NCBI GenBank assembly: GCA_963920635.1
Contig: OY987307.1
Coordinates: 15,391,735 to 15,455,734 of the forward strand
Length of the DNA: 64,000 bases
Source: Pseudeuparius sepicola
Taxonomy: Eukaryota; Arthropoda; Insecta; Coleoptera; Anthribidae
Reading direction: 5' to 3'
The position numbers and the translations under genes are program-made. The notes under the pieces were generated by a model. The model saw only the letters and a list, made by a program, of their open reading frames with translations, made no database searches and was not told the DNA's origin. Of this stretch, positions 32,501 through 38,996 are shown in pieces (the stretch's first letter is position 1; the number at the start of each line of letters is the position of its first letter).

Positions 32501-34282
32501 TTAATTATTACCACTGGCATTACCAACAATATGTCTATTATTAACCAACTACTGATGTTGATGAAAAAAAAGGCAGCGGCTATTTATACGTCCGACGTAT
32601 ATAAAAGTCGGTATACGTCTTGCGCTCTCATTGGCGAGTTGAGTCACGTGACTTCTTTGGACGTACATTTAACTCCGTACACGTCCGAACTTAAAATACT
32701 TATTTAGATATGTCGGAAGTCGTCGGAAGTGCATTTTTCTCAAGCATCTTTGCAATAAGGAGCGTTTGATCTTCTTTTTGGGGAATAGGCGCTGCCGTAT
32801 GAAAAAAGAAGGGGGCATTCGCACCATAAGGCAGTCGGCAGCGATGCGCGCTGCCGTATGAAAAAAGAAGTGGTGTAACCCACCCCCGATTTTCTTGAAA
32901 TTTTGGCTAGGTACCCCCTATTTTAGCCCGACGTTTGGCGTTGTAACCCACCTTTGATTTTCTTGAAATATTGGCTACCCCCCGACCGGCGCCGCGCCGA
33001 ATGTTGGGTGGTAGCCAAAATTTCAAGAAAATCGGGGGTGGGTTACTCCGTTACACCATTGGGCATAATTAACACTTCATTTTTCATAATGCAGCGCCCA
33101 TCGCCGAAAAAGGAGGGCATACGCAATATAAAATATGAGACAAAATAGGTCTGAATAATCTTTGACATCATCCAATTGACTTTAATAAACCAGCCGATTC
33201 ATCATCCATCGGACGGTAGAAATAAGGTTATGTGTCACGTGACTCAATCCACCAATGAGAGCGCAAGACGTATACCAACTTTTATATACATCGGCACAGA
33301 ATAAATAGCTTCACAACAGAAGCATCCATAAAGACATGTGTGAAAAGGATGCTCGCTTTGACGCGAAATATCTTCTAAAGGGATAAACATTGTGCATTTT
33401 ATTTGATTTTACATTAATCCGCATTATAAAGAGATTGTATTAGGACCAAATTTATGTATAAGGAATTGGTTATTTTTCTGTAAATTGAAATGGAGGCTCG
33501 CTTATTTTTGACACGTCTTTATGGACGCTTCCGTTGTGAAGCTATTTATTCTGTGACGTCGGACGTATAAATAGCCACTTCCAAAAAAAAATAGTGCTTA
33601 CCTCTGCGAACAATGAATTTCCTTTAGTGTTTTGATCAAGAGGTTTGTTTTTTAACATTTCCAATTCAGTCTGAAGACACAACTGGTCGTCATTTAATTT
33701 TCGAATGAGCTCTTTATGCTCTTCTAATTCTTCTCGTTTAGCATTTAGCATTTCTTTCAGGAAAATATTTTCTTCAGTGCATTGAGACAAACTCTCCTCC
33801 AGATTAATTTTGTCTTTTTCAAAAGTTTTTATAATATCCTTTAGTTCATACACATCAAGAAGCAGTTGTTCGTTTTCATTTTTCAATTCTAATATTTCAT
33901 TAATTTCTTTGTTGGAGTCATCTGGGTGACCTGTAAGGGCATTCTCCAAGTCTTTTATATGAGCCCCTAAAAAACAAATTTGATCATCCTTCTTTAAAAG
34001 GTCATTTTCTAAGCAATGTATTTTTGTGGAAAATGTCCTGCGAGCACTATATAGACTTTCTTCAAGATAAGCAACTTTTTCATTCTGCTTTTTAGTTTCT
34101 TCGCTTTCTTTATTTTGTAGAAGTTCTATTTCACACCCATATTCTCTTTGCAATGCTTCAGCTACCTTAAGTTGCCTTTTGCAATCATAAAATGCCTGCT
34201 TTATTTCATCCAGCTCTTTTTTCAAACCTTTGTATTCCTTTAGCAGACCATCATAGTCTTCTGGAATCAAAGTGGTATTCAT
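2304..34282 (-). CDS. Spindly: Spindly homolog (kinetochore dynein-dynactin adaptor), four exons, 3' end missing
   Basis: Seen: four minus-strand exons (33602-34282, 18700-18896, 6309-6422, 2304-2545) join in one frame, with phases 0, 2 and 2 and GT/AG borders, giving about 411 residues of almost continuous heptad-type coiled coil rich in Glu, Lys and Leu. The exon 1/exon 2 junction rebuilds GNSLFAEV followed by NDRR, matching the conserved block of animal Spindly proteins. Known: Spindly links the RZZ complex at kinetochores to dynein-dynactin. Its LFAEV-type motif binds the dynactin pointed end, and an N-terminal CC1-box contacts dynein light intermediate chain. Here the CC1-box equivalent around residues 45-49 (QREYG) keeps Gly49 but lacks the usual Ala pair (inference). 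Introns are about 14.7, 12.3 and 3.8 kb and full of repeats. The C-terminal part, where vertebrate proteins carry a farnesylation site, is not in view. Other coiled-coil proteins are less likely because of the LFAEV block. Confidence 0.85.
2634..2672. repeat. TAA microsatellite plus TCTCACCCTCACAATACTCC junction motif
   Basis: A TAA/ATA run is followed directly by a motif seen again after TAA runs at 48305-48345 and 60446-60482. It abuts the large inverted-repeat element that starts near 2673. Confidence 0.55.
3947..4760 (-). pseudogene. broken coding remnant inside the inverted-repeat element
   Basis: On the minus strand two open pieces flank a palindrome (about 4120-4490). Upstream is a Cys-containing piece (FCTSCKGTKSFNCEEEK) followed by NNTGQTGTEIIETFPDIDLY. 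Downstream is an acidic tail (ENSNAGEENWAENVNSISDM) ending at 3947. Stops and frame changes show it is dead. It could be the original protein of the 2673-5575 element. I do not recognise the family. Confidence 0.3.
4120..4490. repeat. palindrome with internal ATTAAGTACTTAATATTTACA tandem copies
   Basis: Arms containing GGTGTCCTACAAAAAG and its complement flank a core where TTAAGTACTTAATATTTACA recurs three times near 4260-4345. It interrupts the coding-like remnant. Confidence 0.55.
5576..6308. other. intron 3 sequence without recognised features
   Basis: AT-rich sequence between the foldback element and exon 3. Short open frames exist but show no codon pattern or homology I can recognise. 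Confidence 0.4.
6309..6422 (-). CDS. Spindly: Spindly exon 3
   Basis: 114 bases between an acceptor (GTTCCAG before AGATAAAA) and a consensus donor GTAAGT at 6308. The first base completes a Gln codon split from exon 2. It encodes 37 residues starting DKINTLEATVNQLKKNDDEQ and ending FQDLIDSK, then two bases of a Ser codon completed by exon 4. Splice phase agreement on both sides is the main evidence. Confidence 0.8.
6760..7544. mobile_element. 785-bp palindromic element
   Basis: The left end CAGTAACCGGCAGAATGTAG and the complement of the right end (TAGTCACCAGCAGAATACAG) match. The arms also share a GGCCCGAAAAACTTCAA-like block, an AACAACTTTCTCTTA-like block and a GTATACTG-like block. A TTAACCCTTTCGCGC motif at about 7064 resembles the end of the piggyBac-like MITE at 21159. 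No coding content. Confidence 0.6.
7545..8639. other. intronic AT-rich DNA with a truncated MITE at 8370-8447
   Basis: Mostly unique. The piece at 8370 (CACAGAATAAATAGCTTCGC then CTATGTAGATTAACGTAAAA) belongs to the family seen at 33295-33555 and 45921-46152 and is internally shortened. Confidence 0.5.
8640..9400. repeat. tandem repeat, unit about 300-320 bp, about 2.5 copies
   Basis: The block TTAGCCCAAACAA, then TTGTGAAGCTTT, TCAATAG.TTATTCTTTTCC and GGTCTCAAAATGTAGAGGAA recurs with starts near 8664, 8969 and 9289. The copies are clearly diverged. Confidence 0.65.
9401..9705 (+). pseudogene. coding-like remnant of unknown family
   Basis: Two plus-strand open pieces in different frames read as protein: SLEELIEAEKDNVEEEKADN, then ATFLKKKGDYFIWPEVADID and STEDVLHAIRSKESRRGRLQ followed by a stop. 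The charge pattern and single frame break suggest a recently inactivated ORF terminus, probably from a transposon. I cannot name it. Confidence 0.3.
9706..11072. other. intronic DNA with dispersed repeat blocks
   Basis: A block at about 10553-10663 (GAGGCTCGTTGTCATGGCAA, AGGAGGTGATTACATC) is an inverted copy of 4870-4990. A perfect short palindrome around AACACGAATTTTTTGA lies near 10820-10860. Otherwise no recognisable features. Confidence 0.45.
11073..12030. mobile_element. 958-bp foldback element with CAGGGTGTCCCG ends
   Basis: It begins TACAGGGTGTCCCGAAATTA and ends with the reverse complement, flanked by TA on both sides. The arms pair for roughly 450 bases, including a small hairpin-forming GCTATAGCCCC block. 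A third copy of the terminal block (AATTAGCCTGCCATATTTTA) sits internally near 11530, as if an older end was retained. No coding frame. Confidence 0.7.
12436..12855. mobile_element. hAT-type MITE with 8-bp target duplication
   Basis: The ends are TAGGGTTGCCAACT and the complement of AGTTGGCATCCCTA, flanked by a perfect GATAATGT duplication (12428-12435 and 12856-12863). 420 bp, non-coding. An 8-bp duplication plus TAGGG-type ends fits the hAT superfamily. Confidence 0.82.
12864..13269. other. intronic AT-rich DNA, no features recognised
   Basis: No repeat, coding or RNA signal seen between the hAT MITE and the antisense LINE remnant. Confidence 0.4.
14057..14335 (+). pseudogene. RT C-terminal (thumb) fragment of the I-like element
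   Basis: It reads SRLTFEEHILMRNKKTCNAL, then GLNPRIMLWIYRARIMISHG, then a block ending QRLACLCITGALKTAPTQAL. This is the usual wording between RT and RNase H in I/R1-type elements ('Q R ... I ... TGA ... T.. AL'). The frame breaks at about 14333. There is no start codon of its own because the element is 5'-truncated. Confidence 0.7.
14343..15047 (+). pseudogene. RNase H domain of the I-like element
   Basis: The frame encodes a recognisable ribonuclease H fold with all four acidic/His positions: WFTDGSK (first Asp), QAEVFAI (Glu), CSDSKAA (Asp), and a GHAVLAGNETADLLAR block (His and last Asp). The enzyme normally removes the RNA strand after target-primed reverse transcription. The frame ends early at DKWLGA because of an internal deletion; downstream sequence still reads LEDEETLYHLVTECPALDRV in another frame, the element's Cys/His tail. 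Confidence 0.8.
15600..15992. repeat. dispersed repeat, also at 18345-18515
   Basis: ATAATATGTGTGGAGGTCAC and TGGAGCACCAAGA.ATGCAGA blocks recur at 18350 and 18487, where about 85 extra bases separate them. A TAATAA-rich run lies near 15720-15760. The two copies flank the Tc1-like element at a distance. Confidence 0.5.
15993..18149 (-). mobile_element. Tc1/mariner-type (IS630 family) DNA transposon, inactivated
   Basis: The terminal repeats GACTTGAGCTGCCCTTAGAA and the complement of the right end (AAGTTGAGCCGTTCTAAGAA), both running into GAACACC, are flanked by TA (15991-15992, 18150-18151). The interior holds a minus-strand transposase broken into several frames. 2157 bp total. The TA duplication and a DDE_3-type C-terminus identify the superfamily. 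Confidence 0.75.
16229..17847 (-). pseudogene. Tc1/IS630-type transposase, fragmented
   Basis: Reading down the minus strand: MSPKKTGVRGRPLRSQSREV (17836), a spliced-looking piece MVATGIGRSAYHRWIITEGE (17550) bordered by AG and GTAAGT, then YTDETYIHSGHTQDKGWSEG (first catalytic region, about 17000), a decayed second Asp region near 16760, LRLPPYHPDLNPIEK (about 16550), and the C-terminal tail VAARNVTFKLADVENLTRKR ending at 16229. The second catalytic region reads IPQCHYG where DN-type residues are expected, and frames shift several times. The enzyme is dead. Confidence 0.7.
18150..18699. other. intronic DNA with second copy of the 15600 repeat
   Basis: Contains the 18345-18515 copy described above and nothing else recognised before exon 2. 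Confidence 0.4.
18700..18896 (-). CDS. Spindly: Spindly exon 2
   Basis: 197 bases: 65 codons plus two bases. The acceptor is TTTGAAG before GTG AAC, and the donor is GTAAGA at 18699. It begins VNDRR, which completes LFAEV-NDRR with exon 1, and continues as coiled coil (MKADYIQMKQERVKHLKE) to INAL. The phase-2 end is completed by the first base of the exon at 6422. The position and wording of this block match the segment after the Spindly motif in animal Spindly proteins. Confidence 0.85.
18990..19578. other. intron 1 start, with a single CAGGGTGGTTCATTTATTAT terminus
   Basis: TACAGGGTGGTTCATTTATT at 18993 resembles the ends of the palindromic elements here, but I could not find its partner. 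The rest is unremarkable. Confidence 0.35.
19579..20172. mobile_element. 594-bp palindromic element with a nested CAGGGTG terminus
   Basis: CAGTGTGTCGCGAAATTAGC at the left pairs with the right end (complement AGAGTGTCACGAAATTAGCG). The arms share AACTACCAGTA-, TTGCCAA- and TATAGGAAATAT-like blocks. TACAGGGTGTTCAATCACGA near 19850 sits at the centre and may be a fragment of another element. Confidence 0.6.
20895..20985 (-). repeat. tRNA-derived SINE head
   Basis: On the minus strand TAACTTAGTTGG (box A type) is followed about 45 bases later by GGGTTCAAATC (box B type), the spacing of an internal RNA polymerase III promoter. A clean cloverleaf with matching acceptor arms is not present, so this is a tRNA-like repeat, not a tRNA gene. 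Confidence 0.45.
21163..21718. mobile_element. piggyBac-like MITE in TTAA
   Basis: TTAA at 21159-21162 and 21719-21722 flanks CCCTTTCGCGACC and the complement CCCTTTCGCTACC. TTAA targeting and CCC-starting ends are the piggyBac signature. Inside, degenerate copies of CCGTATATATACG recur about six times near both ends. No transposase frame. Two mutually antisense short frames come only from the palindromic repeats. Confidence 0.72.
21857..22080 (+). pseudogene. non-LTR reverse-transcriptase fragment
   Basis: Reads EVYFDLSEAFDWMDHGLLIQ then SLNELGFRGVAGSLIES, the RT block holding the first catalytic Asp ('V.FDL.KAFD..DH..L...L...G.RG'). It then decays past a stop toward a GDSILGP-like region. 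An isolated fragment of a Jockey/CR1-type LINE. Confidence 0.65.
22350..23610 (-). pseudogene. non-LTR reverse-transcriptase fragment split by a MITE
   Basis: On the minus strand from 23590: QYADDTSVIV (the catalytic YADD box), then a thumb block around LNGKSIPCLDNITFLRMWLD and LSWECHIHSLVGRLNS, broken by the element at 22589-23295. It resumes near 22560 with LFIKDVYNHLK and YGITFWGSSGKATEVFK in shifted frames. The order of blocks across the insertion shows it was one element before the MITE landed. Confidence 0.68.
22589..23295. mobile_element. 707-bp palindromic element with CAGGGTGGACCC ends
   Basis: CAGGGTGGACCCAGATGGAC pairs with the right end, whose complement reads CAGGGTGGACCCAGATCGAC. 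The arms also share CAAGCAAGGCTGATC and GGGGCAATTTATTC blocks over about 300 bases each. Non-coding, inserted in the antisense RT fragment. Confidence 0.75.
23611..24142. other. intronic DNA, partly repeat
   Basis: The 24050-24120 part (CCTATACTAAAATCGAGCAA, GTAAACAAGCGCATG) belongs to the same family as 25826-26064. Nothing else recognised. Confidence 0.4.
24143..25089 (-). mobile_element. second I-like non-LTR copy, 5'-truncated, GGATA tail
   Basis: Closely related to 14053-15316 but on the minus strand. It carries RNase H blocks (SKMGNGTGARAF, QVEVFAIMMGAEES, CSDSKAALLAL, AGNETADLLAREGS), then DEWLHGRFVEEWRIAPGM and a Cys/His tail (EDEETPHHLVTECPALDRV). Frames are interrupted near 24760 and 24460. 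It ends in three GGATA units, unlike the TAGA tail of the other copy. The 5' break at 25089 abuts a satellite array. Confidence 0.78.
25092..25730. repeat. satellite array A, unit about 150 bp, four copies plus a partial
   Basis: GTGACAATCATTTCGCGACT recurs at about 25108, 25261, 25416 and 25553, each followed by CCTTGGACATCATTCCCGAG and GAGATGCGATTTAAAAAA blocks. No coding potential. Confidence 0.75.
25731..27389. other. intronic DNA with one inverted repeat
   Basis: 25826-26064 is an inverted repeat with ATACTAAAATCAAATAACTC arms. At about 26660-26690 a block (CAGAAAATATACGCTACGCG) recurs inverted at 31620-31650, on the other side of the large satellite. Nothing else recognised. Confidence 0.4.
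27390..29230 (+). repeat. satellite array B1, unit about 120-140 bp, about 14 copies
   Basis: Recurring blocks in order: TTTTAGCAAGGACGTTCCTA, ATGATTCCAGATGCGCGAAT, TCGTGGTTGAAAAAATTTGT, GGGCGAAAACTACCCCCA and ACTTCATTGTCGGATCCTCG. Variant units alternate (GTGGTTGAAAAAATT versus GTGCTTTAAAAAAATT), hinting at a multi-unit period. Non-coding; it lies in Spindly intron 1. Confidence 0.82.
29230..31280 (-). repeat. satellite array B2, inverted relative to B1, unit about 119 bp
   Basis: About 13 units from 29290 to 30780, with TTTTCAACCACGGATTCGTG every 118-121 bases, then diverged units to 31280. Its reverse complement (CACGAATCCGTGGTTGAAAA then AAAACTACCCC) matches the B1 unit. Two subtypes mostly alternate (AACGAACTTCCGGGGGTGGG with ATAGTGATTGCATTTTC; AACAAACTTTCGGGGGTGGG with GTAGTGAATGTGTTTTC), a two-unit higher-order period near 240 bp. 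Apparent reading frames here are periodic artefacts. Confidence 0.82.
31281..32577. other. intronic DNA with hairpin and a dispersed repeat
   Basis: AAGCCGGCT and its complement form a perfect 9-bp stem near 31551-31578. 31996-32318 recurs in inverted, diverged form at 58928-59150 (shared GCCTCC.C.GCAAAGTTATTCCA-like and ACGGTAGAATTACTTTTTGC-like blocks). No gene recognised; the minus frame at 31361-31714 has no family features. Confidence 0.45.
32578..33576. mobile_element. 1-kb palindromic element 25 bp inside intron 1
   Basis: GCTATTTATACGTCCGACGT at the left pairs with ACGTCGGACGTATAAATAGC at the right. The arms continue through ACGTCTTGCGCTCTCATTGG and GAGTCACGTGAC. The core has its own palindromes (ACCCACCCCCGATTTTCTTG and complement). 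The right arm is split by the nested MITE 33295-33555. Confidence 0.72.
33295..33555. mobile_element. 261-bp MITE (CACAGAATAAATAGC family), nested
   Basis: Inverted ends CACAGAATAAATAGCTTCAC and complement. Flanked by ACATCGG and ACGTCGG, a probable 7-8-bp duplication of the palindrome arm (compare the intact left arm at 32590). Relatives at 8370-8447 and 45921-46152. Confidence 0.7.
33602..34282 (-). CDS. Spindly: Spindly exon 1 (coding start to LFAE)
   Basis: 681 bases encode residues 1-227, from an ATG at 34282 to the Glu before the splice donor GTAAGC at 33601. The protein starts MNTTLIPEDYDGLLKEY and is coiled coil throughout. A possible CC1-box relic (REYG) lies at residues 46-49. The exon ends with GNSLFAE, the first part of the dynactin-binding Spindly motif. 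The start is the first ATG in the open frame. I cannot place the transcription start; upstream sequence to about 34420 is slightly GC-richer with no clear TATA box. Confidence 0.85.
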
Positions 34283-37206
34283 AATTTTGTACTTATTTAT
34301 ATTTTATTTTATAATCATAGACTATTTCTCTATGTTTATAATGAAATATTTTCAAATTTGCAACGGATTTGTCAAGGCGCAAGGCGCGTTCGAATTAGCT
34401 CTCTCTTTTGAGTTCTGAGGCTCACAAAATATATAGGTTAGGTTCTTCTTCTTCACTTCTTTTTATGGCCTCTGCTCTGAGAGCAATTTAGCCAATATGG
34501 GGCCTACGCCACCTCTTCGATGGGACGGATATGTCCAGTTTTTGCTGTGTCCGCCTAACTTGGAAACTTGAACTATTAAACACTGACCAAATACATTCAT
34601 GGAAACCTCTTGTGAGCTTCAAATCTTCTACGTAAGTCTATGTAGGGGCGGACATGACCAGTCTCTGCTGCGTCTGCTCAACTTGGTAGGTACCTACTTG
34701 AACACATTTGCTACTTTCTCAATCCTTTCCTTCCCAAATTACTGCTTCCATGTGGAGCATAAGTACTTTTTTCAACGTTACAACACTCACTGCCATAAAC
34801 CATCATCAGTTATATAGTAATTATTACTGATATCACTAATGTTGGTGTTTGTAAAATGTGAATGTCCCATTAAAATAACTAAATAAAATAAATATTACAG
34901 ATTTTTTACCGTTCTGTCCTCTTTGGGTCGAATTGTTCAATCATTCAAAATCTATTTGTTCACCTTCGGTCCTATTTACAAAGTTTTTCCAATCCTTTCC
35001 TGAACAAAGCTTAGAGTATCCATGCCAGTAATGTTTTACTCAATGCCTATTAAGCATTTTTTCTTAATTTTGAACTTACAATTCATCTGTAACATTTAAA
35101 CGCGGTAGGCGATAATTTTATTTTTCGAATTTTGGAGTTAACAGGTTTTTTTGGGGCACATATTTTGCCGGCTTCAACGCAAACGGTTGATTTTATCGTT
35201 GTGGAACAAGAGTACTTACCCTTTTGTTCCAATATGAAAAAATGCACTAAAATGAAGAAAATGCAAGACCAAAAAGATAACCTCAAAAAAGTTATGAGTA
35301 TAAAACCCATTGAGCTATCCCGCTCCTCCGCCTCTGGGCGATGGGAATAAGGAATAAATGGTTTTCACATAAAATTGTTGCACTTCAGCGACTTAAGTAC
35401 GACACCAAGTTTCATTTAAATTGCATAACTTCTGTAGAAGTTTTTGCGAAAAATATGTTTTTCAAACTCTACCTATATACCTGTAATTTTCTTATTATGC
35501 ATTTTGGGACCCATGTTTATAAAACATTTTGTTCAAAATGACATTTTCTACCTGCCATATTATTGTTGGCACCATAATTTAGAAACACCTTGTCACAGCG
35601 TGTCCAACTTTAAAACTATACCCACCGAAAAATGTGCCCATTTTATTGTACAAAAAAGGAATATTTTTCCAAAATTATACAACTAACACCCGGAGGTTCT
35701 TATCTTAATTTGCGTCTTTAAAACATCACGCGGTTTTTATCAAATTTGGGTGACCAATTTAGGTTCACCTCTAACCTCCCTTCGCGAAATGTGCCCAAAA
35801 GGCGTGAGGCCTACGTGACTAACATCAAGCAAAGCAACTTTTGGATAAAAACCTACAGGGCAGCCGACTCTGGGCTAATCTCCAGTGTGTGCCTGAGCTG
35901 TGCGTATACCGCGCCAAAGTGTCATACGCCGATCCTCGAAACGCCAACCTTGTCCACTGTCAACTAAACATGAGTAAGCTATCATTCTAAAACTATTATT
36001 TTATTTTTTTGCTCTGTACTTTTTCGTACTTAATTGAATTTTTGCTCTATTGCCTACCTGTTGTGCTACACCTGTTGCTATTACTGGGGTTCTTATTTGA
36101 TTGGGTTTTTATTCTTATTATTTTTTATTATTACTTTGCTCTAGTGATCGTTTGCCCTTAGCGCATTATTAATATTAGTGGGAATTTACGGGTTTTTGCT
36201 TAAAAGTATCAAACTAATATCAAGGATTCATTTTGATCTAAAAAACAGTAATTTTCTTTTTCTTTACATCCTTTATGTTAGTCCTTGTCTATTTTTGTAC
36301 CTTGCTTATATTTTTATTGCTAGAATATTACTAGTAAAAGTTATACAATTTCTTTCTTCAAGTTCCTTAGTTAATTACTTGAGCTTTCTGTATTCTTAGT
36401 TTATTATTGGGTTATTTTTATATTTTTCTAGTCATTTAATATATTTTTATTGGGAAAAATTGTCGATTATTATTTTTTACCTTAGATCTCCCCTGGATTG
36501 ACAAAATAACAGGTATAGCTGGGGTTGCAAGCGAATCCTCGTACGCCTTTAAATAAGGTGGTAACAGCGTGCCAACATCGGATTATTATTTTTTCTTGTT
36601 TTTGTGACCAAAGACCTTCCGAGTCGACCGGCTGGTAACAGAGAAAGCACACAACAAACCATAGTATTTTTCCAAATTCTGATAAACTAAGTTTAAAGCA
36701 ATCAGTTTTGCACACAAATTTCATTAATAAATTTTTTCGGTAACTCATCTTGAAACAAAAGAGTAACATGCCGAAGAAATTTCAGCGATTTTCGGGATTT
36801 TGAAAAATATCTCGGAAAGTGGGCCATGGATCTCAAGTGTGTTTTTACGCAAAGTTATTAGCTCATCAAAAAGGCAATTTTTTTTTTTCAAATAAAATTC
36901 TCAGAAAAATGCATATTTGTCACACCCTGTATTTTTGTCCTTAACGTTTCGAGAACATCCTGATTATAAATTCTGAAGCTAGATTCGGATTCCCAGAGAA
37001 AACTGCATCATCCTGGTTTTAAGCAAAACAAACAAACAAACAAAATTAAAACTTCTAATTTTACCTTCAAGCTGGTCTTTTTATTTCAAAACTAAGATTT
37101 AATCGGACTTTATTTGAGACACCTAATACCCTGAAAAAGTTTATCTTTTTGCTATGCAAAAAACACAATTTTGTTATACTTAGAAAAATAGTTATTTGTG
37201 TAACTA
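34283..37206. other. region upstream of Spindly to the Gypsy element
   Basis: Contains a diverged direct repeat (GGACGGATATGTCCAGTTTTTGC-like at about 34530 and GGGCGGACATGACCAGTCTC at 34646) and a GC-richer block at 35760-35970 that is open on the plus strand but unrecognised. The Spindly promoter must lie at the start of this stretch. I see no TATA or clear initiator. Confidence 0.4.
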
Positions 37207-37211
37207 GTGCA

Positions 37212-37523
37212 TGTGACGTCGTGGCCCGTGGATAAGACCACGCGTTACTTGTTGTTTCGACTGAAGGATGCAAAGGGGAGCTTATTGAGACTGCGGTTCT
37301 CGATACAGGAATCTATTGTCATCACACTACTAATATCACAGGTTTACTTATGTCACTACTAACATACTATGCTTAGTAACTTAGGACATTTTACTTGGAC
37401 CATATCAACGGTTCTCAAGTCCGATCGAAAACTGCCGGAAACCACTTGGTTTTATCCTCTCCTTGAGATCGCGTATGTGCGACAATCAACATTTAAATTA
37501 TGGCGGGAGGACCTGTCATCACA
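37212..37523 (-). repeat. Gypsy 3' LTR
   Basis: 312 bp, TGTGATGACAGG...CGACGTCACA when read on the minus strand, with the inverted TGTGA/TCACA ends usual for LTRs. Nearly identical to 44703-45011. Confidence 0.9.
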
Positions 37524-37754
37524 CCCCCACACTTAAGCTTTTACTTGCTCGGTATACAATTAAAACTGAGGATGTTTATAATTTTAAGCTAATCCCTTGT
37601 GGCTCACACAGGTAAGTATACATTATCCTTAACTCTAACTTAAGGTTTTAATTATTTCCATCACCGCTCGGTGAATCAACTTTGACTACTGATTTACACC
37701 CTGTGGTGATTTGACGCGCGATCAACAAGGTCTGTCTTTTTTTAGAAACTTAAG

Positions 37755-38253
37755 CTACTCGGACTCGCTATCCGAAAACTCCGTTTTGTAAGCTGACAAC
37801 CGTACTGGTTTTTTCACAGATCTGGTTGGTCGCCTGTTCAACCCTGCTATGCTGGCTTGTGCCTTCTTGGCTTCACCTAGAGATACCTTATGATCCCTAT
37901 TTACGTGTCTGCTACTAACATTTGGTTCTTGATCAACCTCTGCTGAAACTATCTCAGAACTACATACATTCGGCACTGCCGTGTTGTCATTATCTCTTAC
38001 GTCTAAATCTGCTACTGAGAAGTTTGCGTCACTGAGAGAGTCCCTACTTTTATTCTCTGAAACATAAGTTTGATCGTCATAATCTCGGTTTCGAACGGGG
38101 ATACCACTACCTTCCGCCTGCATGTTATTCGGAGGACTGCTCTGCGCTCTTCTGACTGGTATATTGATGAAATAGTCTCCTTCTGGTGCCTCCAAAGTCC
38201 TGCTTACTCTTTCTTTTACCAAAGGTTTTCCTGCGATGTGTTTTTCCCGTTCT

Positions 38254-38288
<35 letters not shown>

Positions 38289-38991
38289 TTGCCCAACAGA
38301 AAAATCCATTTACAGGACAACATACAAAGATAAATATAAAGGGAACATAGCACCACAGAAAAAAATAAAGAAAACTGATTATAAAGTAAGCACAGCTCAA
38401 TCAATATAATCAACATAGTATAGGGAGCCCCACGCAGGGTATCTACCCTGTACAGTACAATTATCAGCGGACTAATACTAATACTACCCAATACATAACG
38501 TGAAATTATGAAAAGCACTCAATGGCACACCTCAAAAAGGAAGGCCGTTCTGCATACCTTTGCATTTGGTTTGCATGCCTCTTTACCGTTCTGCTTGCAG
38601 ACTTACACATATATGTGCTTCTGCCTATTCTCTTCTCTACTTTCGCTCGGACCCAACTACTCTTGTTGTTGTCATACTCTCGAACATATACTTCCTCTCC
38701 CTCGCTAAACGTTCTACTTCTTCCTGCGTAATATTTCACTTGTCTCTCTTGTTCTTTTGCTGCTTTACTTTCTCCTTGATTCTGTTTATTTTCCTCGTCC
38801 TTCGATGCCTCTGTCACCTGAGTCAAGATCATTCTTGCTGATCTGCCGGTGAACATGATCTCAAATGGTGTTTTTCCTGTTACACTGTGTTCCGTTGTTC
38901 TATATGAAAACAAAATTCGTGATAAGATGGTTGAATTAGATTCGTTGCCGCTTCTTACCTCGCTCAAAACAGTTTTTAATTTGTTTTTCAT
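37755..38991 (-). pseudogene. Gypsy integrase end and C-terminal tail, interrupted
   Basis: 38991-38545 holds MKNKLKTVLSEVRSGNESNS and FSYRTTEHSVTGKTPFEIMF, the integrase core end, plus an SH3-like tail (SEGEEVYVREYDNNKSSWVR). After the nested LINE tail, 38246-37755 continues KERVSRTLEAPEGDYFINIP to RRPTRSVKKPVRLSAY and a stop. Removing the insertion would restore continuity apart from the upstream frameshift. Confidence 0.78.
38254..38544 (-). mobile_element. LINE 3' end with TAAA tail, nested in Gypsy
   Basis: 291 bp flanked by CCGTTCT (38247-38253, 38545-38551). On the minus strand it ends TTGGGCAATAAATAAATAAA, a polyadenylation-like signal merging into the simple tail, as in 5'-truncated non-LTR elements. 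No coding content remains. Confidence 0.75.
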
Positions 38992-38996
38992 TGTTC

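Noticed and set aside
35746..35967. Plus-strand 73-residue frame in a GC-richer block
   Set aside because: Initiation would need GTG, no splice context was evident, and no motif was recognised. Left as unexplained sequence.
38282..38518. 78-residue frame inside the LINE tail
   Set aside because: It lies in the 3' UTR of a truncated LINE; Ile/Leu-rich by composition only.
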